Positions 32,500 to 44,031 of a stretch of DNA of 64,000 bases are shown piece after piece; the first letter of the stretch is position 1, and each line of letters begins with the position of its first letter. This DNA comes from Ryuthela nishihirai. Taxonomy: Eukaryota > Arthropoda > Arachnida > Araneae > Heptathelidae. The position numbers and the translations under genes were made by a program. The notes under the pieces are model-generated. The model was not told where the DNA came from. It was given only the letters and a program-made list of their open reading frames with translations, and ran no database searches. The stretch spans positions 73,901,501-73,965,500 of the forward strand of contig JAWZYU010000011.1 of the NCBI GenBank assembly GCA_038380435.1, given 5' to 3'.

Positions 32500-33190
32500 A
32501 GAAAGAAAATAGTAGAATTTTTAAAGAAGTGAGGTTCAATGAGTTCTAAGAACATGTTTGAGAGGGACAGGGCCAACAATATCAAACAGCGTGCTAATCA
32601 CAGACAAGGGCAAAGCTACCCATTCTAATAGGAACATCAGGTACCACCTTATCAAGAGGACCTTTTCAAAAGCATATGACCTGCCTGAGACACATTACTC
32701 CAGTTTAGGATTGGTGATGCCCACCTAGCTAAGTGAGAGTTCAAGTACCTGCAATGGCCTCTGATCAGGATTATTCACCAGCTGATATAAGATATCCCGT
32801 ACCTTTGTTCATTTAGGGCTGACAACCCATAAGCAAAGAGAAAACATGGTGGCAGATTTTTCCCTCAACAGAGGCCCACCAATGCAACAAGTTCGGGATC
32901 CATAATCAAGCTCAAAGCCATAAACCAGTCCAGTTAGTATAAATGGTCAACATCAGGACCTTGTGAAGTTGACCACTCCTCAGTAGGGCAGAAAAAAAGT
33001 GGTCATAGATGACCAGTTCAGTAGGCCACACTGATCTGCCAGCCCTCCCCTTCGGTTCCTTTCCAAAAAGGTTGAAAGGCACTTATGGTACTCTTTTGAA
33101 AGGTACTAATGGCCTTCACCACGTGAAGGTGGTGGTTCTATGCATATCACTGAGGATTGGTACATAGCTCTCCTTCCAGTTTATGCCTAG
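32500..33190 (-). other. 5' region of the RTE-type LINE
   Basis: This stretch has higher GC than its surroundings and joins the endonuclease start without a break. It contains the self-complementary 'accttcacgtggtgaaggcc'-type hairpin at about 33112-33135. Stops in all frames suggest an untranslated leader or a decayed first frame. Confidence 0.6.
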
Positions 33191-33531
33191 CAAAATATAC
33201 ATAAGTAATAAAATGTGTAGTTTTTAGTATTTATTATAAATATTTTTTGCTAAATTGTTAAAGAAACCTCAAATTACATATATCATCAGACACCACCAAT
33301 GCATTTTGGCCATCATATTAGAAATGTTAAAGGTGTTGTAAATTAATTTCACCACAGCTAATTTTGACTGTTATTTTACACCAAAAATCTACATTTCTTA
33401 ATTCACTTCAAAAACTTTTATTCTCCATGCTTAAAATATTTCTTCTGTACATCAAACACACACCAGAGATCCTGACTTTATGAGCTCAGCCCATTTCCAT
33501 TGCATCTCTAGCTATGGTCACTCTAACAGTG

Positions 33532-33596
33532 CCAGTAAGATAGCAAAGCATTATTCATAGGAAAGCTCTACGAATAATGCTTAGCTATCTCACTGG
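33532..33596. ncRNA. miRNA-precursor-like hairpin (candidate)
   Basis: Positions 33532-33557 pair with 33571-33596 at 23 of 26 positions, around a 13-base loop; weaker pairing seems to continue a further 10-15 bases outward. Stem length, loop size and isolated mismatches resemble a pre-miRNA. The arms are 'ccagtaagatagcaaagc...' and '...gcttagctatctcactgg'. I do not recognise a known miRNA. It could instead be a small foldback repeat. Confidence 0.45.
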
Positions 33597-33702
33597 ACAG
33601 ACTCAGATCCTCTAAAAATCTGCCTTAACCATTAAATGAAATAGTTTTACATGAATGGAGGATTATTGAGCACAAAATTACACCCCCTAATAAATGTCAT
33701 TT

Positions 33703-33735
33703 TACTTTTTTCCCCATAGAGTGGGGAAAAAAGTA
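33703..33735. repeat. Perfect 14-bp hairpin
   Basis: TACTTTTTTCCCCA at 33703-33716 and its exact reverse complement at 33722-33735 enclose the loop TAGAG. No terminator function is claimed; this is eukaryotic sequence and the hairpin has no gene before it. Confidence 0.75.
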
Positions 33736-33739
33736 AGTA

Positions 33740-35284
33740 AGCATTTTCTTGAGGGGGGAATTATTTTACCCTTTTGTTAAATTTCAATACATATTATCAG
33801 CAACTGCCTAAAGCCTTTTGCAGTATAGGCAATGCTACAAAGTAGAGTACTTTTTCTTCAAAAAAGTTTTAGTGAAAAACATTTTTAACCATTAAGATAT
33901 ATGCATAGAAACCCTTAATATTATAGCACCTGGCTCAGCATAATCTTCAGCCAACCTTCATATTAGACACATAAATAAAAAGCATTCATAACACTTTCAG
34001 GTGATTGTAAAATACCTAGTTTGAAACAAATTATCCATATTACATCACCCCTCATTAGTTTTGTTCAGTAAATTTGATTCATTATAATAAAAAAAGACAA
34101 CTATAGTTTATAAAGTTAACAATATGGCATAAGCTCAAAAAATGCTGATATGATTAAAAAAAAAAAACCTATTTAAAAATATTGATATGTATAAATTGAT
34201 GTGCAACAGTATAAAAATAAATCAAAGCAATTTTCAGTTACTTTTATTCTTTGATTGCAGCTTGTTTTCTGTTGCTAGCTAATCAACAAAACATAATCCT
34301 GTTTTATCTATAATACTTCTGAATCAGGGTATGATACTCTAATTCTTATGTTAACAGGAAAATAACTGAAAAAATTTATGCTAAACTCAAAGTATTGGCT
34401 ACATCTCAATCATCCTCTCAAATGAAGCCCTTACTTGGGGTTCATCTCAGCACAACCTGTCCATTAGAAGTAAGTCCTTGCACCTAATGTACATCTAACA
34501 GGTAAAGTAGTCAATATATTAAATTATAGTTCATGTAGAATTCAATATCCATGGAGGATGACATTGAGCTTCACCGACAGTCTTATTTACTGCTATTGCT
34601 CCTGTACCAAATTCATATAATATTTGTTCCAACCCTTCCAGTCTCTGCTTTCTTTCTCCTTTGTTGTCTTTCCAGAGCTCCAATCCAGCAGCATTTTATA
34701 TGACCTGCTGCTTCTACCAACAACCTGCTGGGAAACAAGCAGCTTTCAGTTAAAAGGCATTCTCAAGGCAGGTTGTAGAATGAATGCCAAAGAAGTTTAG
34801 CAAGTGCAATTTAGGTTTAATTAATTTCCTCATATTTATTTTTTTAAAACACTTGAAAAAAAATTAACAAATACACGAGGGGGAAAATGAGCATCAGAAA
34901 AAAAGTTTCTAAACTTAAAATTTATTGAATAGAAAAGGAGAAATAACATTTCTTGCCAGCCCTGCCTTCCAAGTGCAGAAGCTCAAAAAAAAATATGATA
35001 CAATTTTAATCCAGTTTTTCTCTTACAGTAGTGGTTCTTTCAGTTTTTTTCTTACAGTAGTGGTTATTTTTTTTAATTTTCATACAGAAATTGTATCGAC
35101 TTTGCGTATTCCTAGAGTGATAAAATCCCCACTCTAACTTTTATATTTTCATTTTCAATTATTCATTCTATTAAGTTCCACAACCATTCATGACCTGTAA
35201 CAAATTGGAAAGGTAAGGAAGCTGGATAAATGTGCCTCTTGTATATGAAAAGAACTAGGACCTGCCAATCTTCCTTTTTTTTTC
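33740..35284. other. AT-rich DNA without recognised features
   Basis: No element ends or convincing coding frame. A less AT-biased block (34400-34800) shows no protein motif in either direction. Confidence 0.5.
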
Positions 35285-35440
35285 AATTTGTGATTAGGCC
35301 CACAAAGCTTCCAGCTTGTCTGCAAGTTATGACATAACAAACACACCATCACAGGACTTGAACCCAGACCCTAACAATTGTGGTGTGACCATGAACAACT
35401 GTGATACTACTGCAACACAGAAGCAATAATCATCTGCTCA
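35285..35440 (-). mobile_element. tRNA-like SINE remnant
   Basis: The minus strand has 'tggtcacaccacaattgtta' followed by 'ctgggttcaagtcctgtg', with a B box GGTTCAAGTCC at about 35350-35360. The A box is poor. It does not clearly belong to the three SINE families and may be an old copy of one. Confidence 0.45.
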
Positions 35441-35549
35441 TCATTGCACCAAAGAAACATTATAATTACTTTCTGAATGAATTGTAATGTATGAAGCAAA
35501 ATCAATCTTGCAAAACATTGATTATTGGTTAGATAAAGATGGCCCTCCT

Positions 35550-36010
35550 ACATAGTTGGCAAAATGCAAACTCCATTCAAAGATCTTAATCCATATTTGG
35601 TGGTGTATAGAAGGTATCATCCACTATGAACTTCTGAAACCAAGGCAAACCATCTCTGCAGAAATCTGTCTAGAACTCAATGCTTTTACCAAAAATTGCA
35701 ACAGAAACAGACAACTTCAGTCAATCAAAAGGTCCTACTGCTTTTACATAATGCCCTGACCATACACCATAAAACAGACCCCAAACCTACAGGGCTTAGG
35801 CTACAAAAACTCTACTGCACCAACTTACATCTCCCCTACAGATTACCACTTGTTCTTGTCCCTTGACAATTTCTTGCACAATTGGTGTTTTACTGAAAAG
35901 GAGATTGAAAAGGCAATTGCTGACTTCAGAAGTTCTTAGAACATGATGTCTAAGTCAGGTATCAAAAAGACTGTGGAACACTGGGAGAATATTATCAAAG
36001 CAAATTGCTT
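35550..36010 (+). pseudogene. Mariner transposase C-terminal relic
   Basis: 'IWWCIEGIIHYELLKPRQTI' at about 35585-35645 is the conserved central block of mariner transposases. Later pieces follow the order HHDN..PHTA, HPPYSPDLAP and the C-terminal 'EKAI.DF' region, but substituted: the stretch 'tctcccctacagattacc' stands where the last Asp block is expected. No intact ends were found. Old and inactive. Confidence 0.75.
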
Positions 36011-36398
36011 GTATTTTGATGAATGAGTTTTGTTAGAAATATTATTTCATTTATGATTAGAAACTAACAATACTTTTGCCTCAACAAGATATTTTTATAA
36101 CAAAATAATTGTAAGCAATATTATAAAATATATTAAATACTTTTCAAACTTACCATAACTCGAGCATCTTCAAAGTGGCAAGATTTTAAGGAATCCTTTA
36201 AACTTTTTATTAAAAGTTCCACAAACTAAAGTATTTAAAAAAAATTTTACTTTCAACCTTGCAAACTATGAAATACTGAATGCTACAGAAATAACACAAA
36301 ATTTAAATTACTAAAAAATACATTTCAATAATAAGTTTGATTAAAAGAAATGTGTCATAATATACATATCAAAATGTAAAAATAAAATTTGGTATATA

Positions 36399-36798
36399 CA
36401 CTGAAGAGCCAAAATATTATGACCACCTGTCTAATATTATATTGGTCCTGCATGTGCTGCCAAAACAGCTCTTACCTGGCGAGACGTGGACACAAGATTT
36501 CTAAAGGTATCTTGTCATATCTTGGTATCAACACGTTACCAGCAGATCCGTTAACTCTTGTAAGTTATGTGGTTGAGCTGCAGCTGATCAGATATACTGT
36601 TCCAACACAAACCACAGATGCTCGATTGGATTAATGTCTGGGGAATTTGGAGGCCAGGGCAGATGCTCGATTGGATTAATGTCTGGGGAATTTGGAGGCC
36701 AGGGCAGTACCAGGAAGTCTTCATGTTCCACAAACCATTCTTGAAACAATCTGGGTAGTATGGCATGGCACATTATCCTGCTGAAAGAATCTTCAGTG
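36399..36798 (-). mobile_element. Tc1-like deletion derivative, 400 bp
   Basis: Ends CACTGAAGAGCCAAAATATT and CTTCAGTG, with TA on both sides (36397-36398 and 36799-36800). It keeps the part of the 8802-10866 family from the left end to the second catalytic-Asp region and has lost about 0.8 kb. The DPD/E block on the minus strand, 'LPWPPNSPDINPIEH', appears twice because of an exact 45-base tandem duplication (36616-36660 and 36661-36705). Confidence 0.9.
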
Positions 36799-36958
36799 TA
36801 GGTTTTATATCATCTGATACAGTGTATTGTTAGGCATGCTCTATCAACTTGTTGGACTATTGAAGACAAACACTAATGTGCTAAAACATTTAATATTTAC
36901 TGTGAACTGATACTTGCAACCTGATCTAACAGTATATTTATATAGCATACATAACTAT

Positions 36959-37420
36959 ATATATTGAGAGGAATCATTTATAATTAAAATTACATCGTGA
37001 TTAACTTATTCTATTAACATAGCAACTGTTCAACTATCAAGGAAGGCATCATTCTTATTATGATGTGGATATCAATTGTTAGAGGAAAAATTGTCATGAG
37101 CTAGGTAGGATACAAACCTATGACCTCCTGATAACATGTCAGGTACTCTGTTATCAGGAGGTCGTGGGTTCATATCCCACGTGGTTCGTGACAATTTTTC
37201 CTCTAATAATTGATATTGATGTCATAATAAGAGTGATGCCTTCTTTGATAGTTGAACAAAATCAAGGAAGGCATCACTCTTAAAAAAATATTGAGAGGAA
37301 GCATTTATAATTAAAATTACATCGTGATTAACTTATTCTATTAAAAAATTTTCCTCCAATAATTGATATTGATGTCATAATAAGAGTGATGCCTTCCTTG
37401 ATAGTTGAACAAAATCGTCG
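36959..37420. repeat. Composite palindrome with tRNA-like arms
   Basis: Positions 37028-37257 form an imperfect palindrome of 230 bases with arms of about 105. Both arms carry a tRNA-like T-arm sequence, 'gggttcatatccca' on the right and the related 'taggtttgtatccta' reversed on the left. Direct copies surround it: 'attgagaggaatcatttata' (36961) recurs as 'attgagaggaagcatttata' (37291), and the right arm (37196-37265) recurs at 37348-37416. A foldback element duplicated over itself is the simplest reading. Confidence 0.78.
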
Positions 37421-37677
37421 AGAAATTTCTTAAGTTTAGCAACTGTTCTTTTATTTTTAGTTGATAGGATTTACTGCTTTTCACACTGAATACAAAGTGA
37501 ACCAAAACTACCCAACAGAATTTGTTAAACTGCATCTTTTGTACTCTTGATATAGAAGGATTAGGCAATTAAATTTTAATGACAATAAAGAGATTACGTA
37601 ATCTAGCCTGGAATATAAAACTAAGAATTAAAAATAATTACTTGTTAGTGACAATTTTAGAAATGGCTTGTATTGTG

Positions 37678-37890
37678 CTTTGAAAGTTATTCACAATTTA
37701 GGTACAGGTCACTTGGCTACTGATCTAAGGGATCTGGGTTCATGTCCTGGTTAAAGCAAGGATGTTCACGCAATTTTTCTGCCGAGTTCCTGCCATCCTC
37801 ACAGATCTTCTACTATGGCATATAAATTGACAGGCTCCTGTCAGACCTCTGTGGCAAGCAGCTGCTTGAGAGGGTATTTATTTTATATTA
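37678..37890 (+). mobile_element. SINE3 copy, plus strand
   Basis: Contains 'cacttggctactgatctaag' and B box GGTTCATGTCC, then 'tcctgccatcctcacagatc' and the conserved tail 'ggcaagcagctgcttgag'. The very start of the head is replaced, so the A box is incomplete. The flanks 37421-37677 and 37891-38709 hold nothing recognised. Confidence 0.87.
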
Positions 37891-38709
37891 TTCTACTTGA
37901 CTTAATGACGACAATTCCACAAAAAGAAGTCATTAAGAAAATATCAATTTTCCATTACCTCCAATGTTTTAATGAAAAATGCATAGATGAAATAAAACAT
38001 TATTGGGCAGGTTCACGATTGAGGCAGAGATAGGAGAGGGCAGAGGCAGCTCAATGAGAAGATCAGAGATGGAAGAAACAAGTTTCACTGATGGCTACCA
38101 CTGGTTTCCAAATTCCCTCCGTAAATTGATTTAAGTGTTATATTAATGTAGTTTTCAGCACAGTATATTATCCACTTTTCGGGATTCTGAAACTTTCTTC
38201 CGAAAAAGCATTCAATTTTCATCAAGATTTTAGCCTTTAAATGTACATTAGTAATAATAGTTAAGGATAATTTCAGAGAAACAAAAACTACAATTACCCA
38301 AAAGAATTTTTATTTATGACATATCAACAATAAATTTAATTTCTACCAAGATGATGTGGTATATCAATACATATTAAAACCATTACAGTATATTTAATGA
38401 GCTGTTATGATTTCATTTTTAACATCTAAATCATCGAATCATCTAAATATTCTAAATCAATCTAAGGATGAAATTAGAGAAATTGCTACTTCGATTAATC
38501 ATATGTTCTTCAATATCCATTAAAATATAAATGTAATACATTAAAATATAAAGGCAAATACATTTAAAAAAATTAATGAACAAAAACTATTCAAATGACA
38601 TACAGAAAAACTAAAGGATTTATAACAGTAATAAAAAAGAAACCTATAACCATAACATCCAGAATGTGGTAAACCACGGATTTCTAATTGATTTTCTAAA
38701 TGATTGCGA

Positions 38710-39239
38710 TGGAAAAATTGGTGCATTTTTTGGACTCTATCAGATATTTTTCATCCGATCAATTAGGCTTCAGAAAGGGGAAGGGAACAGAGGATACCAT
38801 TCTGAAATTAACTTCAGAAATCTATAAAAATATGGACACAGATCAGAAAACAGTTGCGCTATTTTTAGGCATATGAAAAGCTTTTGGTTTGGTTTCATGT
38901 GATTCGTTGTTGGAAATAACTAAACAGATTGGGAATAAGAGAAAAAATGTTTTCTTGGTTAAAAGCTATATAGAAAGAAAGGAAACAAAATGGTTAAAAT
39001 AGGCAATATTATAATAGTAAGTTACAAATTAAATATGGAGTACTGCAGGGATCAGTAATAGGACCACTATTGTTCTTAGTATATATAAATGACTTTTGCA
39101 ATTATGAGTACAGTGGTGCATTAGGAGCCTTTGCTGATGACACTGCTTTGATCTATTCAGAAAGTAATATCAACATATTACAAATAATAAATAGTGATCT
39201 TAGAAATTATGAAAGTAGTTTGATGGAAACAGGTTACAT
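38710..39239 (+). pseudogene. Jockey-type LINE reverse transcriptase, N-terminal part
   Basis: 'QLGFRKGKGTEDTILKLTSE' opens the frame, followed by the 'KAF' block (near 38877), and after a shift 'GVLQGSVIGPLLFLVYINDF' and 'GAFADDTALIYSE' with the catalytic FADD intact at about 39130. It ends at 39239 where the piggyBac-like element begins; the continuation is at 44032. Stops break it in several places. 5' domains are absent. Confidence 0.87.
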
Positions 39240-40019
39240 TTAACCCTTCTAATGTCCACGTCATCTGTATATGTTCGGAGAATCTGAATTGAGGTACCAA
39301 GGAGGTATGTATACATTTCTGGTACAACAAAAAAATTCGATTTTTTAAAAAATAAAAATTGTAGTTGTAATTTTTTTTTACATATAACTTATAAAAATAT
39401 ATAATTCAGGCTTTTTTTTTTTGTTTTTTAATTTGATGCATATTTTATTAAAGTACAATATAAATAGTTTGATAAAGCCATCTGATTGCCATTTCTTAGA
39501 ACTAAATGGCATTGCCAATTTGCTTATTAACGTTCCTATTTGCTGAAGCAAGCTACTGATTTAGGTTCACAAGTTTGATGTGAACTATTATCAACAGATA
39601 TTTCCTTAAATTTTCAAAAATCTCCAAAAAATTAACAAAAAAACTGCTATTTTTAAAAATGATAGATTTTGGAAGTAATTACAAAATATGTACTGCCATT
39701 TTGTTTTTCCGTTTCACACTCTTTTTCTGTCATAAACCTATTTCAGTATTCTGAAGTTATTTTTACCATTTTCCCCCGCATTCTATGCATTTTCCCGCCT
39801 TGAAATCGAAACTGAAAGTAAACACATTGTTCTTAGAAATTATGATTGCACCTGCATTTAATTAGTTATGTTTCACCGAGTCAAACAAGACATATATGGC
39901 TTGACACATGCTATCTCGTTCCGTGTCCTTAAGTGTTTTTTATAGTTTTGGTCCAGCATATTAAGATACTCATTGCAAATTTAGTATTTTTTTTTTTAAT
40001 ATTTAAACCTTTGTCAGTT

Positions 40020-40880
40020 TTCATTTCAGTAGATTTATTTTCAGAAATTAGCGATCTTTTGGCAGATCGATAAGTATTGATTTTCCCATAGTTATGTTAT
40101 ATCGTACAGCTTGGGTTCGGTTGTTTTACCTCTGAGCGGCACTTTTTTTGCACACCATGGGCTAAATGGCCAGGTCACATGGACCCCGAAGGCTCAAAGA
40201 AGGTTGGGGGAGGGGACCCACTGGAACAGCTGTTGGGAGACAGGTGGTAGCCTCCCATCAAGGCCATCCAGCGTGTTCTTTAACATGCACAGGGTATGGC
40301 TTTCCCGCACACGGGGGAACGGCTTAATGTCCCATCCAATGGACGGTGGCCTTTCCAAGCCCATCAGTGTCCCCTACTGACCGTGGGCAGGGTGGGGAAT
40401 TTTGTGGAGATAAATCTCAACGCTGACCCAGCTGGGACTCGAACCTGGGAACTACAGATTACAAGCCTGACACGCTACTGACTGAGCCACCCCACTCCAT
40501 ATATCGTATGGCCGTCCTACAACTTGTTACTGTGGATATTTTAACATCGCATTAGGCTATATGTTAATTTTTATTTTATTATTTATTACTTTTCCAGTAA
40601 AACTTTGATCTAGTATCATTTTCTGAAAATAAATGAGATCTTGGATATGGAAGTAAATTAATTTCTGTAGATTTACTTACGTTAGTTAGCAATCTTTTGA
40701 TTGGTTGATTTATCAATTTTTCTGAGTTATGCTAGATCGGAAGCCGGCTTAAAAGTTGTTGTGGATATTTTATTTAACATCCCGTTAGATTATATGTAAT
40801 TTTTATTTTATTATTTCTTGTTTTTTTTCAGTAAAAAAAAACTTGAAGCTTGTACTGTTTTCTGAAAATGTCTTGGAAAT
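40020..40880. repeat. Tandem duplication of about 240 bp in the piggyBac-like element
   Basis: The block from 'cagtagatttattttcag' (40028) through 'gtggatattttaacatc' (40533) to 'tttattttattattta' matches the block from 'ctgtagatttacttacg' (40666) through 'gtggatattttatttaac' to 'tttattttattatttc' (40815). The left unit is split by the SINE1 copy. Units are clearly diverged. Confidence 0.7.
40110..40497 (-). mobile_element. SINE1 copy, full length
   Basis: On the minus strand the head is 'gtggctcagtcagtagcgtg' with B box GGTTCGAGTCC at about 40438-40448; the 3' part 'agtgccgctcagaggtaaaa' is at the left. The short repeat ATATCGTA occurs at both edges (about 40100 and 40499). Close to the copy at 13180. 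Confidence 0.9.
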
Positions 40881-41741
40881 GGAAGCAAAATAGACTTCCT
40901 TGCTATGGAAATCGGCAGTCATGTGGGAGGGCAATTTCGGGAAGGGCTGGAGCTTTGGTGCACAAACCTTTCTGCACTTAGCAGAGATCACTGAACTTTA
41001 ACACCCAAAGAAAAAATTCCTAATGCTTAGCAATAAAAGGAGCAAAGGAAGTTTTTTTCTACATCACAACCAGTTCAGAAAATCCCATGAATGTGAGGTC
41101 CAAGTCACACTGTATAACACCGGCTGTGTTTAAAATATACGATACTGAAAAGAGTCATGAAAAGAAATAAAAATCATATTTCAAATTGAATATTATATTA
41201 TTCAGGAGGAAATTTCCTTTCAATAAATATATAATTTAACTATTTTTATTCATCAGGTTTTCCAAAGTGAAGTCTTAATAATTGTATAGTGCGATTTTTT
41301 TTTCACCAAATCACATTGAAAAAGGCTTATTAAAATCAATGTCCTTTGAAATTTATTTATATTATTTTTATAAAATTTGCAATTAAATTCTGTTTAATTT
41401 GATATATAACATGACCTATTTCTGTTGATCGGTTATTTTTTTTTAATTCTAAAGTTGACTTGTTTATTTGACTCAGCACAATTGGCTAAAAGCCTGGAAT
41501 TTTCTCAAAGTATGGAACCGAGAAAAAAATAACAAAACAAGATATTTTTTTTTAAACCAAAAAAGTAATTTTTTTGTTATTCAGAAATATATAGCCTTTC
41601 TATTCATGTGCATTGCAATCATTTCTGCCTATTAGTTTTCTTTTTAATAAAATTTTATTTGCATTGCCAGATGCATTTTTTTATTACATGACTCTAAAAA
41701 AGTCCTATTAAAATAAAACATATCGTCTTTTTCGTCAAATA

Positions 41742-43845
41742 CAGTAGACTCCCTCTTATTGGGACCGTACCCCTGGCTGGATGAAAGAAAGGCCAGTTAA
41801 ATCCAAAAATTGTGTCAGAAAATAAATAAAAATGTCAAATGACAAAAATATTAACTGTACTGTATTTCAATTAATAATTTGTTGAACAATATTAACAATT
41901 TACTCACATTCACTTGAAAAAGTCAGTGATTTTCTTTTGTTTCTTTGAACTTAACACTTTTCTACCTGCAAAGTCTTGCCATTTTTTAATAAACATCACA
42001 TCAATCGCAGATGAGGCCTGTTGTTGTTCAATGTATTTTACTGCAACATCAAAAGTTTCTTTCCTTCAATATGGCTAACTTCCCCATCTTTCTTTTCTAC
42101 CTCTTCTTCATTCTCTACTTCTTCTCTGTTCACTTCTTGGCAGACTGCATTGATAATTTCATCACCATTCAGTGTTTCATTTTCCAACTGTTCATCATCT
42201 TTTAACCATTTTTCAATGTCATCTTCTTAAAGTGTGTCACATTCAGGCAGCAGGTTAAAGTCATTAAACAGCGAAATATTGTCATTATCCATCATATCTT
42301 CGACAGGCGCAGGCTCATTCAATACTTTCGTGTTGTCATATTTGGTACTTTCTACACAGTTTTCAACTTCGGGTCAAAGTTTTCTCCATGACTTCACAAA
42401 TGTAAGAGGTGTTTCTTCAAAAGCTCTTGCCAACATGTAGATAACATCCTTGATATTTATTGTTTTCAAAGCATTTAAAAGTCCTTTTCTATCATTTTTG
42501 GTTCACAGTAGAATTTCTGAAAGCTTTCTCCTGTATCACCTTTTTAAACTTAAAAGCATGCCTTGATCCATCGGTTGCACTAAAAAAGATGTTACATTAG
42601 GTGCCAAAAACATGGCTTTTATGTTGTAAGAAATGAGTTCGTTTGGTGTGTTGGGGCATTGTCGAGAATGAGTAGGGCCTTTACAGGCATTTTAAGACTT
42701 GTCAAGTGGTTTTTTTTACTTTTGTAACAAATTCTGTAAAGAACCACTCTTTAAATAAATACGAGTCTATCCAAGCAGACTTTTGAGCTTTATAGTAAAT
42801 TGGCAGAGTATCTAAATTTAAACACTTGAATGATTGGGTGTTTGCTGATTTCTCAATTACACAAAAAGGAAGTCTGTGCAAAAAATGAATTTGTGCGAAA
42901 CAAAGAAAGAAACACAACCACAGTGATTCTTTCTTTCTTTGTTTTAAATCCCGATGCCGAGGTTTCTTGCGCTGTCACAAAAGTTTTCGTTGGAAGAAGT
43001 TTAAAATTTAACCCAGTCTCATCTACATTGTAGATTTGTTCCGTGTATGGGCCTTCTTCTTAAATAAGCACTAAAAGTTTTTCTGAAAATTCCTTTGTTG
43101 CTAAAGGATCAGCTGACAATTTCTCACCACAAACACCAAGGTAATGAACACCATGCTGTTCTTTCCAGCAAGAAAGCCATCCCTCACTTGCTGAAAAATC
43201 TTCCCCATTATTGATTTTAGAATGAAGGATTAATGCTTTTTCTTTCAAGATTGGCCCATTGATTGGCATTCCTTTTTGACACTCTTGCATGAACCATAAT
43301 CAAAGTGCATCATCGGCAATTTCATTTTTCGGCTTTTTAAGAGTGTGCCGAGAAAAAAGCTCTTTTTCAGACATGTTTTGAGTGCAAAATTCTTGTAAAG
43401 ATTTTCTATTCCTTCTCCAGTCATTTACCACGCTTTTACCAACACGTAGTTCATCACAGATATGTTTTATTGGATCACCTTTGTCATCACACATATGTTC
43501 ATGACATATCACCTTTGTCATCACAGATATGTTCTGACGCTTTTAATTTCATCTCCATCGTAACGACATTACGCTTACGTTTGCACTCTCACTCATTTTG
43601 TACCACACAATAATTAATAGATCACAAACACACACCCCTGCATATGCACAGTACACTGTAATATTCACAAAGAGGAACTGAAGCAAATATGTACTGTACT
43701 AAAAACAAAACATGTGGCGACTTGCTTCTGCTTCTTGGAACTGAAACGAATAAACAAAACAAGCGGCAACTTGCTTCTGGTTCTTGGAACAACTGGTTAA
43801 AGCAGAGGCCGGTTGATCAAAGACAGGATAAGAGAGAGTCTACTG
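41742..43845 (-). mobile_element. Pogo/Tigger-type transposon, 2.1 kb
   Basis: Ends CAGTAGACTCCCTCTTATTG and, reversed, CAGTAGACTCTCTCTTATCC; TA outside both (41740-41741 and 43846-43847). This end pattern is typical of pogo/Tigger elements. It lies within the piggyBac-like element and contains one minus-strand transposase. Confidence 0.92.
41925..43610 (-). pseudogene. Pogo/Tigger-type transposase, broken
   Basis: From right to left: 'DPIKHICDELRVGKSVVNDW' (first helix-turn-helix), 'EKALILHSKINNGEDFSASE' and 'GWLSCWKEQHGV' (CENP-B-type second DNA-binding domain), 'QIYNVDETGLNFKLLP' near 43030 (first catalytic Asp), 'VVVFLCFAQIHFLHRLPF', 'KALLILDNAPTHQ' near 42665 (second Asp), and the C-terminal 'KKWQDFAGRKV' to 'KKITDFF' near 41925. 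A stop lies near 43291, others near 42700. The part after the second Asp is in several frames. Confidence 0.88.
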
Positions 43846-44031
43846 TACTTGATTTTCAGAAAATCCAGAATTAAATGCTGATTAATTTGGTATACAACAT
43901 TTCATAATTCCTTTCATTAATTATTTGGCAAAAAAGTTCTAAAGTTAAATTTTTTTGGCTGAGCATAGGGAGAAAATAGCTTGGCCTCTGGATGGAAATC
44001 TGTTTTTCAGCCTGGACACTGGAAGGGTTAA

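Larger units (their letters stand above)
27115..33190 (-). mobile_element. RTE-type LINE, nearly full length, with nested insertions
   Basis: Read on the minus strand: 5' region 33190-32500, endonuclease 32490-31750, linker 31700-31441, an insertion (28421-31432), linker resumed 28412-28260, reverse transcriptase 28250-27115. The 3' end is cut near 27115, short of the part seen in the fragment at 4130-5080. About 3.1 kb is LINE sequence. It is the most complete of three members in the window. Confidence 0.87.
39244..44027. mobile_element. PiggyBac-like transposon, TTAA-flanked, with nested elements
   Basis: The left end CCCTTCTAATGTCCA and the reversed right end CCCTTCCAGTGTCCA match at 13 of 15 positions. 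TTAA lies outside both ends (39240-39243 and 44028-44031), the piggyBac duplication. With one TTAA the interrupted RT reads 'NRLHLNVTKTKYMYF' across the site, which proves the edges. Inside are a SINE1 (40110-40497), a tandem duplication and a pogo element (41742-43845). No transposase was recognised in the remaining 2.3 kb, so it may be non-autonomous. A second piece of the family is at 54372-54920. Confidence 0.9.

Noticed and set aside
33703..33735. Rho-independent terminator
   Set aside because: A stem followed by few T residues, no upstream gene, and eukaryotic context.
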